Positions 1-8,851 of a DNA stretch of 64,000 nucleotides are shown here, in pieces. The notes beneath the pieces were generated by a model that saw nothing but the letters and a program-made list of their open reading frames with translations, ran no database searches and was not told the origin of the DNA. The DNA is from Conexibacter sp. SYSU D00693 (GTDB lineage: Bacteria > Actinomycetota > Thermoleophilia > Solirubrobacterales > Solirubrobacteraceae): NCBI RefSeq assembly GCF_017084525.1, contig NZ_CP070950.1, positions 1,426,001 to 1,490,000 of the forward strand, read 5' to 3'. Position 1 is the stretch's first letter. Every line of letters begins with the position of its first letter. A program made the position numbers and the translations under genes.

Positions 1-670
1 GCGGCGGCGCGACCCGCGCGAAGCGGGCGAGCAGGCCGCGCGTGTTCGCGGCGTTGCCGTGCACGCGGGCGAGCGCCTCGCGCAGCGCGCCGAGGTCCTC
101 AAGCGTGTCGACGTCGAGCATGAGCGACGGCACCTCGACGACCTCCGACCGCGCCCCCGCGCGCGCCGCCAGGTCCTCGTGGCGCTCGCGCGAGCCCGGG
201 CCGAACGACGGCTCCATGACGCCGGGCGGCGTCAGCACGAGCGCGTTGGTGCCCGTCCCGTGGCGGTCCGGGACCACGAGCACCTCCGGGCCCTGCCCGG
301 CCCGCGCGACGAGGTCGTCGAGCTCGGCCGGCACGAGTGCCGGGCAGTCGCCGGGCAGCAGGACCACGCGCTCGGCGCCGAGCATGATCGCCGCCTTCAC
401 CCCGCGCAGCGCCGCCGCGGAGTGGCCGTCGTCCGACGGGTCGGCGACCACGGAGGCGTCGTAGCCGCCGGCGAGCGCCTCGGCCGCCGGCTCGCCCGTC
501 ACGACCAGCGTGGTGTCGATGCGCTTGGAGCGCCGCAGGGCGATGAGGACGTCGGTCACCATCGCCTCGGCCAGCGCCCGCTTCGTGCCCTCCGACATCC
601 CGTCGGTGAACAGCCGCTGCTTGGCGGCGCCGAAGCGCTTGACCGGGAGGACCGCGATCGTCTGGCTCAT
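1..670 (-). CDS. cofC: 2-phospho-L-lactate guanylyltransferase CofC (3' end cut by window edge)
   Basis: CofC activates phospholactate (or phosphoenolpyruvate in actinobacteria) with GTP to make the donor used by CofD in coenzyme F420 synthesis. The start ATG at 670-668 overlaps the cofD stop as ATGA, so translation is probably coupled. The N-terminus reads MSQTIAVLPVKRFGAAKQRL, the small-nucleotidyltransferase signature with the Lys-Arg pair that contacts nucleotide. An LLPGDCPAL segment further on carries the metal-binding Asp typical of these enzymes. The C-terminus lies outside the window. It is the third gene of the npdG-cofD-cofC operon. The call rests on both sequence and context, and the main alternative (MobA-like) is ruled out by the operon. 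Confidence 0.88.
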   Translation of the reverse strand, partial: MSQTIAVLPVKRFGAAKQRLFTDGMSEGTKRALAEAMVTDVLIALRRSKRIDTTLVVTGEPAAEALAGGYDASVVADPSDDGHSAAALRGVKAAIMLGAERVVLLPGDCPALVPAELDDLVARAGQGPEVLVVPDRHGTGTNALVLTPPGVMEPSFGPGSRERHEDLAARAGARSEVVEVPSLMLDVDTLEDLGALREALARVHGNAANTRGLLARFARVAPP

Positions 671-1590
671 GCCGCCAGCGCCTCCGCGAACTCGAGCGCC
701 GAGGCGGCCACGCGGCGGCGCGCGTCGGCGTCGGCCATGAGCGTGTCGATCTGGCGCACGGGGAGGTCGTGCCCGGCGTCGGCCTCGTCGCAGACCACCC
801 CGTCGACCAGCGACGCGCCGCCGTAGGACGCGACGACGCCCGCGGCGTCCAGCGAGAAGCCCGCCCAGGCCATGAACGGCCCGGTCGGGCCCTTCACCAC
901 CTCGCCGCCCACCAGCGGCGAGACGCAGACGACCTTGGCCTCGGAGGCGCGCAGGGCGTCGACCATGCCGGGGACCTCGAGGATGGGGCGGATCGAGATG
1001 ACGGGGTTGGACGGGCCGATGACGATCGCCCGCGCACTCGCCAGAGCGTCGAGGACCTCGGGCGGCGGGGCGGCGTCGTCCAGGCCGTCCCACGCCACGT
1101 CCTGCACCGGGCCGCGGGCACCCTCGCGGATCATGAAGGCCTGGAAGTCGTGCCACGCGTCGCGCGCCTTGACGCGCGTGCGCACGGGCGCGTCGCTCAT
1201 CGGCAGGACCCGCGCGCGGACGCCCAGCGAGGCCGCGACCTCGCCGATCGCCTCCGTGAGACGCGCGCCCTCGGCCAGCCGCCGCGCGCGCAGCAGGCAG
1301 ACGGCCAGGTCACGGTCGCCGAGGTTGAACCAGACCTCCTCGCCGAGCTCGCGCAGCCCGTCCATGACGTGGAACGTGTCGCCCTCCAGCCCCCAGCCCC
1401 GCGCGTCGATGCGGTCGGCCAGCCAGAACGTGACGAGGTCGGGATCGGGCGCGACGTAGCCGCCGTAGAGCTCCACGTCGTCGCCGGTGTTGGCGACGAC
1501 GACGAGGTCCTCCCCGACGACGTCGAGCATCCCGCGGGCGAGCTTCGCCCCGCCGGTCCCTCCGGCGAGCACCACGACCGGCCGGCTCAC
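667..1590 (-). CDS. cofD: 2-phospho-L-lactate transferase CofD
   Basis: CofD moves the phospholactate or phosphoenolpyruvate moiety onto the deazaflavin Fo, giving F420-0 or its dehydro form. The protein is 307 aa, normal for the family. It starts with a Rossmann loop VVLAGGTGGAKLARG at residues 5-19. Other CofD hallmarks are NTGDD, a GDRDLA segment and the IGPSNPVISI stretch. I chose the GTG at 1590, which overlaps the npdG stop as GTGA; the open frame extends much further upstream but only through npdG in another frame. The gene overlaps both neighbours by 4 nt, so the three genes are one translationally coupled unit. Confidence 0.93.
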   Translation of the reverse strand: MSRPVVVLAGGTGGAKLARGMLDVVGEDLVVVANTGDDVELYGGYVAPDPDLVTFWLADRIDARGWGLEGDTFHVMDGLRELGEEVWFNLGDRDLAVCLLRARRLAEGARLTEAIGEVAASLGVRARVLPMSDAPVRTRVKARDAWHDFQAFMIREGARGPVQDVAWDGLDDAAPPPEVLDALASARAIVIGPSNPVISIRPILEVPGMVDALRASEAKVVCVSPLVGGEVVKGPTGPFMAWAGFSLDAAGVVASYGGASLVDGVVCDEADAGHDLPVRQIDTLMADADARRRVAASALEFAEALAA

Positions 1591-2258
1591 AGGCCCGTGA
1601 TCTTGATGCCCGCGTGGGTCTTGTAGCGGACGTTGATGCCGATGAGCAGCGGCGTCAGCTGCTCGGTCAGCCGCGCCATCTCCAGCTTGCCGCAGTCGAC
1701 GCAGCGCAGGCCAGGGATGCGCTCGACGAGCTCCATCACGGGTCCCTTGTCGGCCTTGCGGTCGCCGCACACGAGGATGTCCTCGTCGAGCGTCGCGTCG
1801 AGGTCGCGCAGGACCGAGGCCGCCACGGTGTGCAGCGCGCTGACCACCCGCACGCCGTCGGGCGCCATCTCCTGGGCCTGCTGGGCCGCGGAGCCCTGCC
1901 AGACGCCGAGCGTCCGCGTCGCCTTGCCGCTGACGGCGGCCGCGAGCGGCACGGTGGCGTCCACGAGGAGCTGCCCCTCCTGGAGCACCTCCTTGAGGTT
2001 CGTGAGCGTCTCGGACTGCGAGCGGAACGGGACGGTGAGCAGGACGGTCTGCGCGCGCTGCGCGGCCTCCGCGTTGCCCAAGCCCTCGAAGGAGCCCTCG
2101 GGGACCAGCTCCGCGGCCTTGCGGGCGGCGTCCGCCGCGCGGTCGGCGTCCCGCGACCCGATGACGACCGGGACCCCCGCACGGCCCCAGCGCAGCGCGA
2201 GCCCGAAGCCCAGCGCGCCGGTGCCGCCCAGGATGGAGACGGGCTGCTCGTCTGGCAC
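1587..2258 (-). CDS. npdG: NADPH-dependent F420 reductase (F420H2:NADP oxidoreductase)
   Basis: This enzyme shuttles hydride between NADPH and F420 and supplies F420H2 to F420-dependent oxidoreductases such as the one at 34601. The 223 aa length fits the family. The N-terminus contains the dinucleotide-binding loop ILGGTGALGFGLALRWG at about residues 9-25, followed by VIGSRD, where the NADP 2'-phosphate is usually read. It is the first gene of the F420 operon, and its GTG start lies 8 nt after a TAGACT box, so the transcript is probably leaderless. Having the reductase lead the synthesis operon links cofactor supply with its reduction. Confidence 0.9.
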   Translation of the reverse strand: MPDEQPVSILGGTGALGFGLALRWGRAGVPVVIGSRDADRAADAARKAAELVPEGSFEGLGNAEAAQRAQTVLLTVPFRSQSETLTNLKEVLQEGQLLVDATVPLAAAVSGKATRTLGVWQGSAAQQAQEMAPDGVRVVSALHTVAASVLRDLDATLDEDILVCGDRKADKGPVMELVERIPGLRCVDCGKLEMARLTEQLTPLLIGINVRYKTHAGIKITGL

Positions 2259-2266
2259 GGCGGCGC

Positions 2267-2272
2267 AGTCTA
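2267..2272 (-). promoter_or_regulatory. -10 element TAGACT for the npdG-cofD-cofC operon
   Basis: TAGACT on the minus strand ends 8 nt before the npdG GTG. No ribosome-binding site fits between them, so a leaderless transcript is inferred. No clear -35 is visible. Confidence 0.5.
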
Positions 2273-2292
2273 CGTGGCATGCTCCCGCACTG

Positions 2293-2802
2293 ATGACGCG
2301 ACGTGCCGCTGTCCCGCTGGCCGCCCTCGGCCTCCTCGCCGCGCCCTCCGCGCTCGCGCAGACCGCCGTGCCGGACTACCGCTCGATGTTCGTGCAGTAC
2401 GGCGGCAAGACGGTGCAGGCGAAGCTCGGCAGCTACTGCCATCCCAACGCCCAGGGGACGGGTGAGTGCCTCGAGCTGGACCCGAAGAAGGACTACCCGC
2501 TCAAGGACGCCGCGACCATCACCGTGCGCCAGGGCGAGGACGTCACCCTGCTGTTCAAGCACACCGTCTCGCACCTGGCGTGGCGCGCCGCGCGCATCGA
2601 CGGCCTCGGGGAGGAGCGCATCACCTGGACCGGCACCGGCCGGGCGGTGACGAAGACCTTCCGCCGCTGGAAGATCAAGCTCCCGCGCACCATGGCGCGC
2701 TCCAGCGACGTCCTGGGCTTCGACGTCAACTACCCCAACGCGTACTCGTCCTTCGAGGTCCGGATCAAGGTCCTCAAGGCCCGCGCCGCGGCCAAGAAGT
2801 AG
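2293..2802 (+). CDS. Secreted protein of unknown function
   Basis: I do not recognise a characterised family. The 169 aa product starts with MTRRAAVPLAALGLLAAPSA, a clear Sec signal peptide with likely cleavage after ALA (about residue 22). The mature part has two cysteines that could form a disulfide, a stretch TITVRQGEDVTLLFKHTVSH typical of beta-sandwich edges, and a basic Lys/Ala-rich C-terminus. It is divergent from the F420 operon with 34 bp between starts, and faces greA tail to tail. A cupredoxin-like or Ig-like fold is possible, but I see no complete copper site. Confidence 0.7.
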   Translation: MTRRAAVPLAALGLLAAPSALAQTAVPDYRSMFVQYGGKTVQAKLGSYCHPNAQGTGECLELDPKKDYPLKDAATITVRQGEDVTLLFKHTVSHLAWRAARIDGLGEERITWTGTGRAVTKTFRRWKIKLPRTMARSSDVLGFDVNYPNAYSSFEVRIKVLKARAAAKK

Positions 2803-2811
2803 CGCCGGCGG

Positions 2812-3288
2812 CTAGCCGCCGAGGCGCACGACGCGCAGCTTGCGCACGCCGCGCGGCGTGGGCACGTCCACGACGTCGCCCGCCGCGGCGCCCATCAGCG
2901 CCTTGGCCACCGGCGACTCCGCCGACAGCTTGCCCTGCTTGAGGTCGGCCTCCGTCGGCCCCACGATCGTGTAGGTCGACTCGCGGCCGGACTCCTCGTC
3001 GGCGACGACGACGGTCCCGCCGAAGAGCACGACCGACGCGTCCTCGGGCGCCTCGACGACGCGCGCGCCGCGCAGGCGCTCCTGCAGGCGCAGGATCTTC
3101 GTCTCGAGGTGGCCCTGGTCCTCCTTGGCCGCGTGGTACTCGGCGTTCTCCGAGAGGTCGCCGAGCTCGCGGGCCGTCTGGATGCGCGCCGCGATCTTGC
3201 GGCGCTCCTCGCCCTCGAGCTGCTCGAGCTCCGCCTTCAGGGCCTCCAGGCCCTCGGCGGTGATGGCCTCGGTCGTCTGCTCGCTCAC
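2812..3288 (-). CDS. greA: Transcription elongation factor GreA
   Basis: GreA enters the RNA polymerase secondary channel and stimulates cleavage of backtracked transcripts. At 158 aa it has the standard two-part layout. An N-terminal antiparallel coiled coil of about 75 residues carries the tip motif DLSENAEYHAAKEDQ, whose acidic residues act in cleavage. It is followed by the FKBP-like C-terminal domain with VGPTEADLKQGKLSAESPVAKALMG-type sequence. The GTG start at 3288 sits 6 nt after a TACGGT box, which suggests a leaderless mRNA. It appears to be a single-gene unit. Confidence 0.95.
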   Translation of the reverse strand: MSEQTTEAITAEGLEALKAELEQLEGEERRKIAARIQTARELGDLSENAEYHAAKEDQGHLETKILRLQERLRGARVVEAPEDASVVLFGGTVVVADEESGRESTYTIVGPTEADLKQGKLSAESPVAKALMGAAAGDVVDVPTPRGVRKLRVVRLGG

Positions 3289-3294
3289 CCGATG

Positions 3295-3300
3295 ACCGTA
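3295..3300 (-). promoter_or_regulatory. -10 element TACGGT for greA
   Basis: TACGGT on the minus strand ends 6 nt before the greA GTG and fits the leaderless TANNNT pattern seen at many genes in this window. Confidence 0.45.
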
Positions 3301-3328
3301 GCGCCAACCCGCGCGGCGCGACGGCTCG

Positions 3329-5545
3329 TCAGGCGGCCCGCGGCGCGGCGAGCGGGAAGGCGCGGCGGCGCTCGTAGAGCGTCGTGCGCTCGGCCGCGGG
3401 ACGCCCGGCGCGGTGCGCGGCGCCGACGAGGTCGTCGACCTCGAGGCGCACGCCGTGCTCGCCGCCGGCCATGCGGGTGATCGACTCCTCCATGAGGGTC
3501 CCGCCGAGGTCGTCGACGCCCCAGCGCAGCGCCTCGGTGGCGGCGTCGAGGCCCATCTTCACCCAGGAGGCCTGCAGGTGCTGGATCGAGCGCCCGAGCG
3601 CGAGGCGGAAGACGGCGGTGTGCTGGAGGTTGTCCTCGCGCGAGATCGGCTCGACGCCGTGGGTGCGCCCGAGGAGCGTCTGGTAGGGGACGAAGCTCAG
3701 CGGCACGAACTCCGTGATGCCGCCGGTGCGCTCCTGCAGCTCGCGGACGACCCGCAGGTGCTCGGCGAGCTCCCACGGCTCCTCGACGTGGCCGAACATC
3801 ACGGTCGACGTCGAGCGCAGGCCGGTCGCGTGCGCGGCCTCGAGGACCTCGACCCAGCGGGCGGCGGGCAGCTTGTTGGGCGAGATCCGCTGGCGCACGC
3901 CGTCGTCGAGCACCTCGGCCGCGGTCCCGGGCACCGAGCCCAGACCCGCGTCGAGCAGGCGCTCGAAGACCGCCCGCGGCGCCAGGCCGGAGACGTCGCA
4001 CATGTGCGCGACCTCCATCGGCGAGTACGCGTGGAGGTGGACGTCGGGCGCCAGCTCCTTGGCGAAGCGCAGCCACCGCTCGTAGTCCTCCAGGCCCCAG
4101 TCGGGGTGGATGCCCGACTGGATGCACAGCTCGGTCGCGCCGAAGGCGAGCGCGTCCTGCACCCGCCGCGCGAACTCGGCCTCGGAGTGCTCGTAGGCGT
4201 CGGGCGAGCGGCGCCCCTGGCCGAAGCCGCAGAAGGCGCAGCCGACGACGCAGACGTTCGAGACGTTGATGTTGCGGTTGACGACGAAGGTCACCTCGTC
4301 GCCGTTGAGCGAGGCGCGCAGCTCGTCGGCCGCGGCGCGGATCTCCTCGACGGCCTCGGGCCGGCGCTCGCACAGCAGCGCCGTCACCTCCTCCTTCGTG
4401 AGCCACGCGCCGTCGCGCGCTTTCTCCAGGGCGGGCGCGACGAGGTCGGCGTCGATGGCGAACGGTGCCTCGGTCCGCCCGGAGCCGCTGCGCGGGATGA
4501 AGCTCCAGAAGCGCGCCTTGATGACGTCCATCACGCCCTGGGCGACCCAGTCCGGGTCGATGTAGCGCCCGTGCACGCAGAGGCGCTCGGTCAGCGCGAC
4601 GCCGTCCTGCGCCAGGCGCTTGCGGACCTGGTGGGGCGACGGGAACGGGTGCTCGGGCGAGATGTGGTCGCCGTTGGCGCTCAGGCCGCCGAGGTCCGAG
4701 GCGCCCGCGGCCACGAGCTGGGGCCACCAGTCGGCGAGGTTCGGCGGGATCTGCACGGCGACGTCGGGCATGACCTCGCGCGAGAAGCGGATCAGGTCCT
4801 CCATCTCGGCGATCGACACCGGCGTGGCCCACGCGGGCAGCTCCTTGAACGGCACCTCGTAGATGCCCGTCCGCCACGCGCGCGAGGCCGCCGCGTCGGC
4901 GATGTCGGCCACCTCGCGCCCGTAGTAGGCGTCGTGGGGGACGAAGTTCTGGAGGATGACCTCCTGCAGGTGGCCGAACTCGGCGTGGACCTCGGCCAGC
5001 GCCCGCAGCGCGCCGCGCCGGTCCTCGGGCGACTCGCCGATGCCGACGAGGATCCCCGAGGTGAAGGGGATGCGCAGCTCCCCCGCCCAGCGGATCGTCT
5101 CGAGCCGGCGCTCGGGGTGCTTCGTCGGCGAGCCCTGGTGGGCGACGAGGTCGGGGTTGACCGACTCCAGCATCAGCCCCTGCGACGCCGTGACCTCGCG
5201 CAGGCGGGCGAGGTCCTCGCGCGGCAGGACGCCGAGGTTGGTGTGCGGCAGCAGGCCGCGCTCGAGCCCGCGCTCGCACGCCCAGACGACGTAGGAGGTG
5301 AAGTCCTCGTGGCCCCACGAGGCGAGGCGCTCGCGGACCTCCGGGTTGACGTCCGGGCGCTCGCCCGTGAGGACGAGCAGCTCCTTGACGTTGCGCCGCG
5401 CCGCGCGGTCGAGGAACGCCTCGACCTCGTCCGGCGCGTGCAGGTGCGCCTTGTGGGTCTTGAACGCGCAGTACTTGCAGTAGGCCTGGCACGTCCGCGA
5501 CAGCGAGAGCGTGACGTTGCGCGAGAAGGTGACGCGGCGGCGCAC
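3329..5545 (-). CDS. fbiC: Fo synthase FbiC, a CofG-CofH fusion
   Basis: FbiC builds the deazaflavin chromophore Fo of coenzyme F420 from tyrosine and a flavin precursor using two radical SAM centres. The 738 aa protein has both. The N-terminal CofG half has a CxxxCxxC cluster motif at residues 19-26 (Cys19, Cys23, Cys26), and the CofH half has CVVGCAFCGFG near residue 430. The fusion is typical of actinobacteria, while archaea use two proteins. It is separated from the npdG operon by greA and the 2293 gene, so it is transcribed apart from it. The start is the GTG at 5545, just before the conserved FSRNVTLSLSRTC. Confidence 0.95.
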   Translation of the reverse strand: MRRRVTFSRNVTLSLSRTCQAYCKYCAFKTHKAHLHAPDEVEAFLDRAARRNVKELLVLTGERPDVNPEVRERLASWGHEDFTSYVVWACERGLERGLLPHTNLGVLPREDLARLREVTASQGLMLESVNPDLVAHQGSPTKHPERRLETIRWAGELRIPFTSGILVGIGESPEDRRGALRALAEVHAEFGHLQEVILQNFVPHDAYYGREVADIADAAASRAWRTGIYEVPFKELPAWATPVSIAEMEDLIRFSREVMPDVAVQIPPNLADWWPQLVAAGASDLGGLSANGDHISPEHPFPSPHQVRKRLAQDGVALTERLCVHGRYIDPDWVAQGVMDVIKARFWSFIPRSGSGRTEAPFAIDADLVAPALEKARDGAWLTKEEVTALLCERRPEAVEEIRAAADELRASLNGDEVTFVVNRNINVSNVCVVGCAFCGFGQGRRSPDAYEHSEAEFARRVQDALAFGATELCIQSGIHPDWGLEDYERWLRFAKELAPDVHLHAYSPMEVAHMCDVSGLAPRAVFERLLDAGLGSVPGTAAEVLDDGVRQRISPNKLPAARWVEVLEAAHATGLRSTSTVMFGHVEEPWELAEHLRVVRELQERTGGITEFVPLSFVPYQTLLGRTHGVEPISREDNLQHTAVFRLALGRSIQHLQASWVKMGLDAATEALRWGVDDLGGTLMEESITRMAGGEHGVRLEVDDLVGAAHRAGRPAAERTTLYERRRAFPLAAPRAA

Positions 5546-5591
5546 AGCGGAAACGTACCGCCGTGCGCCGCCCGCCCCTTGTGGCTTCCCG

Positions 5592-7283
5592 CTAGACCGC
5601 GGCGGGCTCGCGCTGGTCCTGGGCCAGCACCTCGCGCTCGTTGGGCACGCAGTGGGTCATCTGGTGGCCCTCGACGTCGCGCGGGCCGTTGCTGCCGAGG
5701 TTCTGCCGGCGACGCTCCTCCTCCTCGGAGAGCGTCTGGGTCTGCAGCGGCGGCAGGTCCTTGACGTCGTCGACGCCGATGCCGATGCCCTCGCCGACGC
5801 GCAGGCCCAGCTCGTCGTCGCACATGAGCAGGTGCCAGACCATGCGCTCCTGGATCGGCCGGTCGCACTGGGCCAGCAGGCCCGACAGGTTGGCGACCAG
5901 GTCGTCCTTCTCCCACTGCTCGGAGAGCTGGTAGCGCTCGCCGGCCTGCGCGTAGTCGTTCGTGCGCGGGATGCGCTTGCGGGTGAGGCGCCCCTCGATG
6001 ACCGGGCCCTGCTCGTCGTGGGTCGGGTACTGCGCCTCGCGCAGGCCGCCCGTGATCGAGGGCTCGTAGTTCACCGACGGGTTGGCGCCCGAGCTGTCGA
6101 CGTAGTACGTCATCTGCCCGTCGCGCTGGTTGGTGTAGGGCCGGCCGCCCTTGACGCCCTTGGGCGAGTTGACCGGCAGCTGGAGGTAGTTCGGCCCGAC
6201 CCGGTAGCGCTGCGTGTCCGAGTAGGAGAACGTGCGCCCGACGAGCATCTTGTCGTCGGAGAAGTCCAGGCCGTCGACCAGGACGCCGGTGCCGAACGCG
6301 ATCTGCTCGTTCTCGGCGAAGAAGTTCTCGGCGTTGCGGTTCAGGACCATCTTGCCGACCGGGCGGACCGGGAAGAGCTCCTCGGGCCAGACCTTCGTGT
6401 CGTCGAGCGGGTCGAAGTCGAGCTCCGGGTGGTCGTGGTCGTCCATGATCTGGACGTTGAGCTCCCACTCGGGGTAGTCGCCGCGCTGGATGGCCTCGAA
6501 GAGGTCCTTGGTGTGGCAGCCCAGCTCCTCGGCCTGCTTGACCGCGGCGTCGGCCTCGGTCCAGGACCTCACGCCCTGCTTGGGGTACCAGTGGTACTTG
6601 ACGAGCTTCGTCTCGCCCTCGGCGTTCACCCACTTGTAGGTGTTGACGCCGAAGCCCTGCATGTGGCGGTAGGAGGCCGGGATGCCGCGCGGGCCGAAGA
6701 CCAGCGAGACCATGTGCATGGACTCGGGCGTCTGGCTGATGAAGTCGAAGACGCGGTTGGCGACCTGGCGGTCGAAGGAGACCGGGTCCGGCTTCTGGGA
6801 GTGGATGAAGTCGGGGAACTTGATGGCGTCGCGGATGAAGAAGACGCCGAGGTTGTTGCCGACCAGGTCCCAGTTGCCGTCCTCGGTGTAGAACTTCACC
6901 GCGAAGCCGCGCGGATCGCGCACGGCCTCCGAGGAGTCACGGCCGCCGGCCACCGTCGAGAAGCGCACGGCGACCTCGCACTCGGCGCCCTCCTGGAGGA
7001 CCTTCGCGCGGGTGTACTTCGCGATCGGCTCGTCGCCGACCTTGCCGTAGGCGGTGAACGTGCCGAACGCCGTGGTGCCGCGGGCGTGGACGACGCGCTC
7101 GGGGATCCGCTCGCGGTCGAAGTGGCTGATCTTCTCGAGGAACTGGTAGTTCTCGAGCGTGGCCGGGCCGCGGGCGCCGACCGTCCGCTGGTTCTGGTTG
7201 TCGTAGACCGGGTGGCCCTGGCGGTTGGTCAGGATGGGGCGGTCGTCGCCGCCGGGCGAGCCCTGGCTCGAGACGTCGGTCAT
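5592..7283 (-). CDS. katA: Monofunctional heme catalase KatA
   Basis: This catalase converts hydrogen peroxide to water and oxygen in the cytoplasm. The 563 aa sequence has the distal histidine at residue 66 in the RVVHARG motif, the heme-pocket Asn in [13 protein letters not shown], and the proximal heme-ligand tyrosine in [14 protein letters not shown] near residue 353. The ATG at 7283 overlaps the fur-type stop codon as ATGA, so the two are one coupled operon with the regulator first. A longer in-frame opening upstream runs through fur in another frame and is not real. Actinobacteria more often pair such a regulator with the bifunctional KatG, so the katA pairing is worth noting. Confidence 0.95.
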   Translation of the reverse strand: MTDVSSQGSPGGDDRPILTNRQGHPVYDNQNQRTVGARGPATLENYQFLEKISHFDRERIPERVVHARGTTAFGTFTAYGKVGDEPIAKYTRAKVLQEGAECEVAVRFSTVAGGRDSSEAVRDPRGFAVKFYTEDGNWDLVGNNLGVFFIRDAIKFPDFIHSQKPDPVSFDRQVANRVFDFISQTPESMHMVSLVFGPRGIPASYRHMQGFGVNTYKWVNAEGETKLVKYHWYPKQGVRSWTEADAAVKQAEELGCHTKDLFEAIQRGDYPEWELNVQIMDDHDHPELDFDPLDDTKVWPEELFPVRPVGKMVLNRNAENFFAENEQIAFGTGVLVDGLDFSDDKMLVGRTFSYSDTQRYRVGPNYLQLPVNSPKGVKGGRPYTNQRDGQMTYYVDSSGANPSVNYEPSITGGLREAQYPTHDEQGPVIEGRLTRKRIPRTNDYAQAGERYQLSEQWEKDDLVANLSGLLAQCDRPIQERMVWHLLMCDDELGLRVGEGIGIGVDDVKDLPPLQTQTLSEEEERRRQNLGSNGPRDVEGHQMTHCVPNEREVLAQDQREPAAV

Positions 7284-7735
7284 GGGGTGAGAGACCTCTC
7301 CTCGGTGGTTGTCGATGCTTCTCGGCAGTCGGGGCAGGTGCCCCAGAAGGTCACCTCCGCCTCCTCGACGGCGAAGCCGTGGTCCGCGCCCGGCGCCAGG
7401 CAGGGCGCCGAGCCGGTGGCACAGTCGACGTCGACGGTCGCGCCGCAGGAGCGGCAGACGAGGTGATGGTGGTTGTCGCCGACGCGCGCCTCGTAGCGGG
7501 CCGGTGAACGTCCCAGGTCGATGCGGCGCGCCAGCGAGGCGCCCGTGAGCGCCTCGCAGACGTCGTAGGCGGCCTGCGTGGAGATGCTCACGCCGGACGC
7601 GCGGACGCGCTCGATGACCTGGTCGATGCGGGGGTGGTCGTCGGCCTCGGCGAGGACGCGCAGCACGGCGACCCGCGGGCCCGTGACCCGGAGTCCCGCG
7701 CCGCGCAGGGCGTCTTCGACGTGCTCGACCAGCAC
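7280..7735 (-). CDS. Fur-family transcriptional regulator (PerR/FurA type)
   Basis: This 151 aa winged-helix repressor most likely senses peroxide or metal and controls the downstream catalase. The N-terminal half is the DNA-binding domain. The dimer domain carries the His-rich regulatory metal motif [13 protein letters not shown] and a second pair in CPDC near the C-terminus, giving the two CxxC pairs of the structural zinc site. It is the first gene of the fur-katA operon. The GTG at 7735 lies 8 nt after a TAGGGT box, which fits a leaderless start. Autoregulation is expected for the family, but I could not define a Fur box. Confidence 0.85.
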   Translation of the reverse strand: MLVEHVEDALRGAGLRVTGPRVAVLRVLAEADDHPRIDQVIERVRASGVSISTQAAYDVCEALTGASLARRIDLGRSPARYEARVGDNHHHLVCRSCGATVDVDCATGSAPCLAPGADHGFAVEEAEVTFWGTCPDCREASTTTEERSLTP

Positions 7736-7743
7736 CGCCGTCG

Positions 7744-7749
7744 ACCCTA
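7744..7749 (-). promoter_or_regulatory. -10 element TAGGGT for the fur-katA operon
   Basis: TAGGGT on the minus strand ends 8 nt before the regulator's GTG start. The start is inferred to be leaderless. Confidence 0.45.
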
Positions 7750-7806
7750 GCGGAACCGATCCTGATCTGGAAGGACTCCAGACAACGACGTCCGCTGGAC
7801 CACCCG

Positions 7807-7812
7807 TAGTGT
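7807..7812 (+). promoter_or_regulatory. -10 element TAGTGT for the NMT1-type lipoprotein gene
   Basis: TAGTGT ends 9 nt before the ATG at 7822. It fits the leaderless pattern. No riboswitch fits in this short divergent region. Confidence 0.4.
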
Positions 7813-7821
7813 CTGGCGGCG

Positions 7822-8814
7822 ATGCGCCGCGCCGCCGCCTTGCCCCTGCTGCTGGCCTGCGTGCTGGGCCTCGCCGGCTGCTCGCTCACCGGTGGCGGGG
7901 CCGGTCCCGACCAGGACGAGGCGACGCTGCTGCTGGACTTCCAGCCCAACGCCGTCCACGCCGGGATCTACCTCGCGACGGCGCGGGACTTCGACGGCGC
8001 CGAGGGCGTCGACCTCGACGTCGAGGTCCCCGGCTCGTCCACCGACGGCGTCGCCCAGCTGCTCAGCGGCCGCGCCGACTTCGCGGTGCTCGACATCCAC
8101 GACCTCGCCCTTGCGCGGGCCCGCGGGCGCGACGTCGTCGGCGTCATGGCGCTCGTGCAGCGCCCGCTCGCCGCGGTGCTCGCGCAGCCGTCGATCCGGA
8201 CGCCGCGCGACCTCGAGGGCCGGCGCGTCGGGGTCACCGGCCTGCCCAGCGACGTCGCGGTGCTCGACTCCGTCGTCGCGGGCGCCGGCGGCGATCCGGA
8301 CAGGGTCCGCCGCACGGAGATCGGCTTCAACGCGGTGCCGGCGCTGCTCTCGCGCCGGGTCGCGGCGGTCACCGCCTTCTGGAACGTCGAGGGGGTCGAG
8401 CTGCGCGCGCGCCGGCCCGGCATCAAGGAGTTCCGCGTCGACGAGCTCGGCGCCCCGTCCTACCCGGAGCTCGTGCTCGCCGTCGCCCGCACGACCATCC
8501 AGGACGACCCGGAGCTCGTGCGCGCCGTCGTGGGCAGCCTGCGCCGCGGCTACCGCGAGGTGCTCGGCGACCCGGAGGCCGGCATCGGCGCGCTGACCGA
8601 GGAGGAGCCGGACCTCGGCCGCGACCAGCTCGAGCGCGAGCTCGACGCGGTCTCCCCCGCCTTCACCGCGGGTGCACGGACCTACGGCGAGCTCGACCCG
8701 GCGCGCCTGGAGACCTGGGCGCGGTGGGAGGCCAGGACGGGCATCGTCGACGAGCCCCCGGTGGTCGCGCAGGCCTTCGCCCCGCGGTTCTCGACCGCGG
8801 GCCAGATCGAGTAG
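7822..8814 (+). CDS. NMT1/THI5-like ABC substrate-binding lipoprotein
   Basis: This is a 330 aa periplasmic-binding-protein-like lipoprotein. A signal peptide ends in the lipobox LAGC (Cys20). The mature protein has the NMT1/THI5 fold signatures [14 protein letters not shown] near the N-terminus and a [16 protein letters not shown] segment. ThiY-type proteins bind the formyl-pyrimidine precursor of thiamine, and SsuA/TauA relatives bind sulfonates. The GIYLA motif favours the pyrimidine group. No permease or ATPase gene lies beside it, so it is an orphan here or works with subunits encoded elsewhere. The ligand is inferred only. Confidence 0.75.
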   Translation: MRRAAALPLLLACVLGLAGCSLTGGGAGPDQDEATLLLDFQPNAVHAGIYLATARDFDGAEGVDLDVEVPGSSTDGVAQLLSGRADFAVLDIHDLALARARGRDVVGVMALVQRPLAAVLAQPSIRTPRDLEGRRVGVTGLPSDVAVLDSVVAGAGGDPDRVRRTEIGFNAVPALLSRRVAAVTAFWNVEGVELRARRPGIKEFRVDELGAPSYPELVLAVARTTIQDDPELVRAVVGSLRRGYREVLGDPEAGIGALTEEEPDLGRDQLERELDAVSPAFTAGARTYGELDPARLETWARWEARTGIVDEPPVVAQAFAPRFSTAGQIE

Positions 8815-8825
8815 GTACGAACCGA

Positions 8826-8844
8826 GGTTTCGGCATGCCATAAT
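8826..8844. promoter_or_regulatory. Metal-regulator (DtxR/MntR-type) operator over the oxidase-ZIP promoter
   Basis: The sequence GGTTTCGGCATGCCATAAT contains an imperfect palindrome TTTCGGCA/TGCCATAA (6 of 8 arm positions paired). Its right edge overlaps a CATAAT -10 box at 8839-8844, 7 nt before the ATG at 8852. The first 12 bases, GGTTTCGGCATG, are repeated exactly, on the other strand, in front of mntR (13541-13552). A DtxR-family repressor bound here would block polymerase. Sharing the site with mntR is direct sequence evidence; control by MntR is inferred. Confidence 0.65.
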
Positions 8845-8851
8845 CCCGCTC

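Noticed and set aside
7736-7821. TPP riboswitch before the NMT1-type protein
   Set aside because: Only 85 bp, shared with the fur promoter; I see no THI-box core (CTGAGA ... ACCTGATCTGG). A short TGATCTGG-like string alone is not enough.
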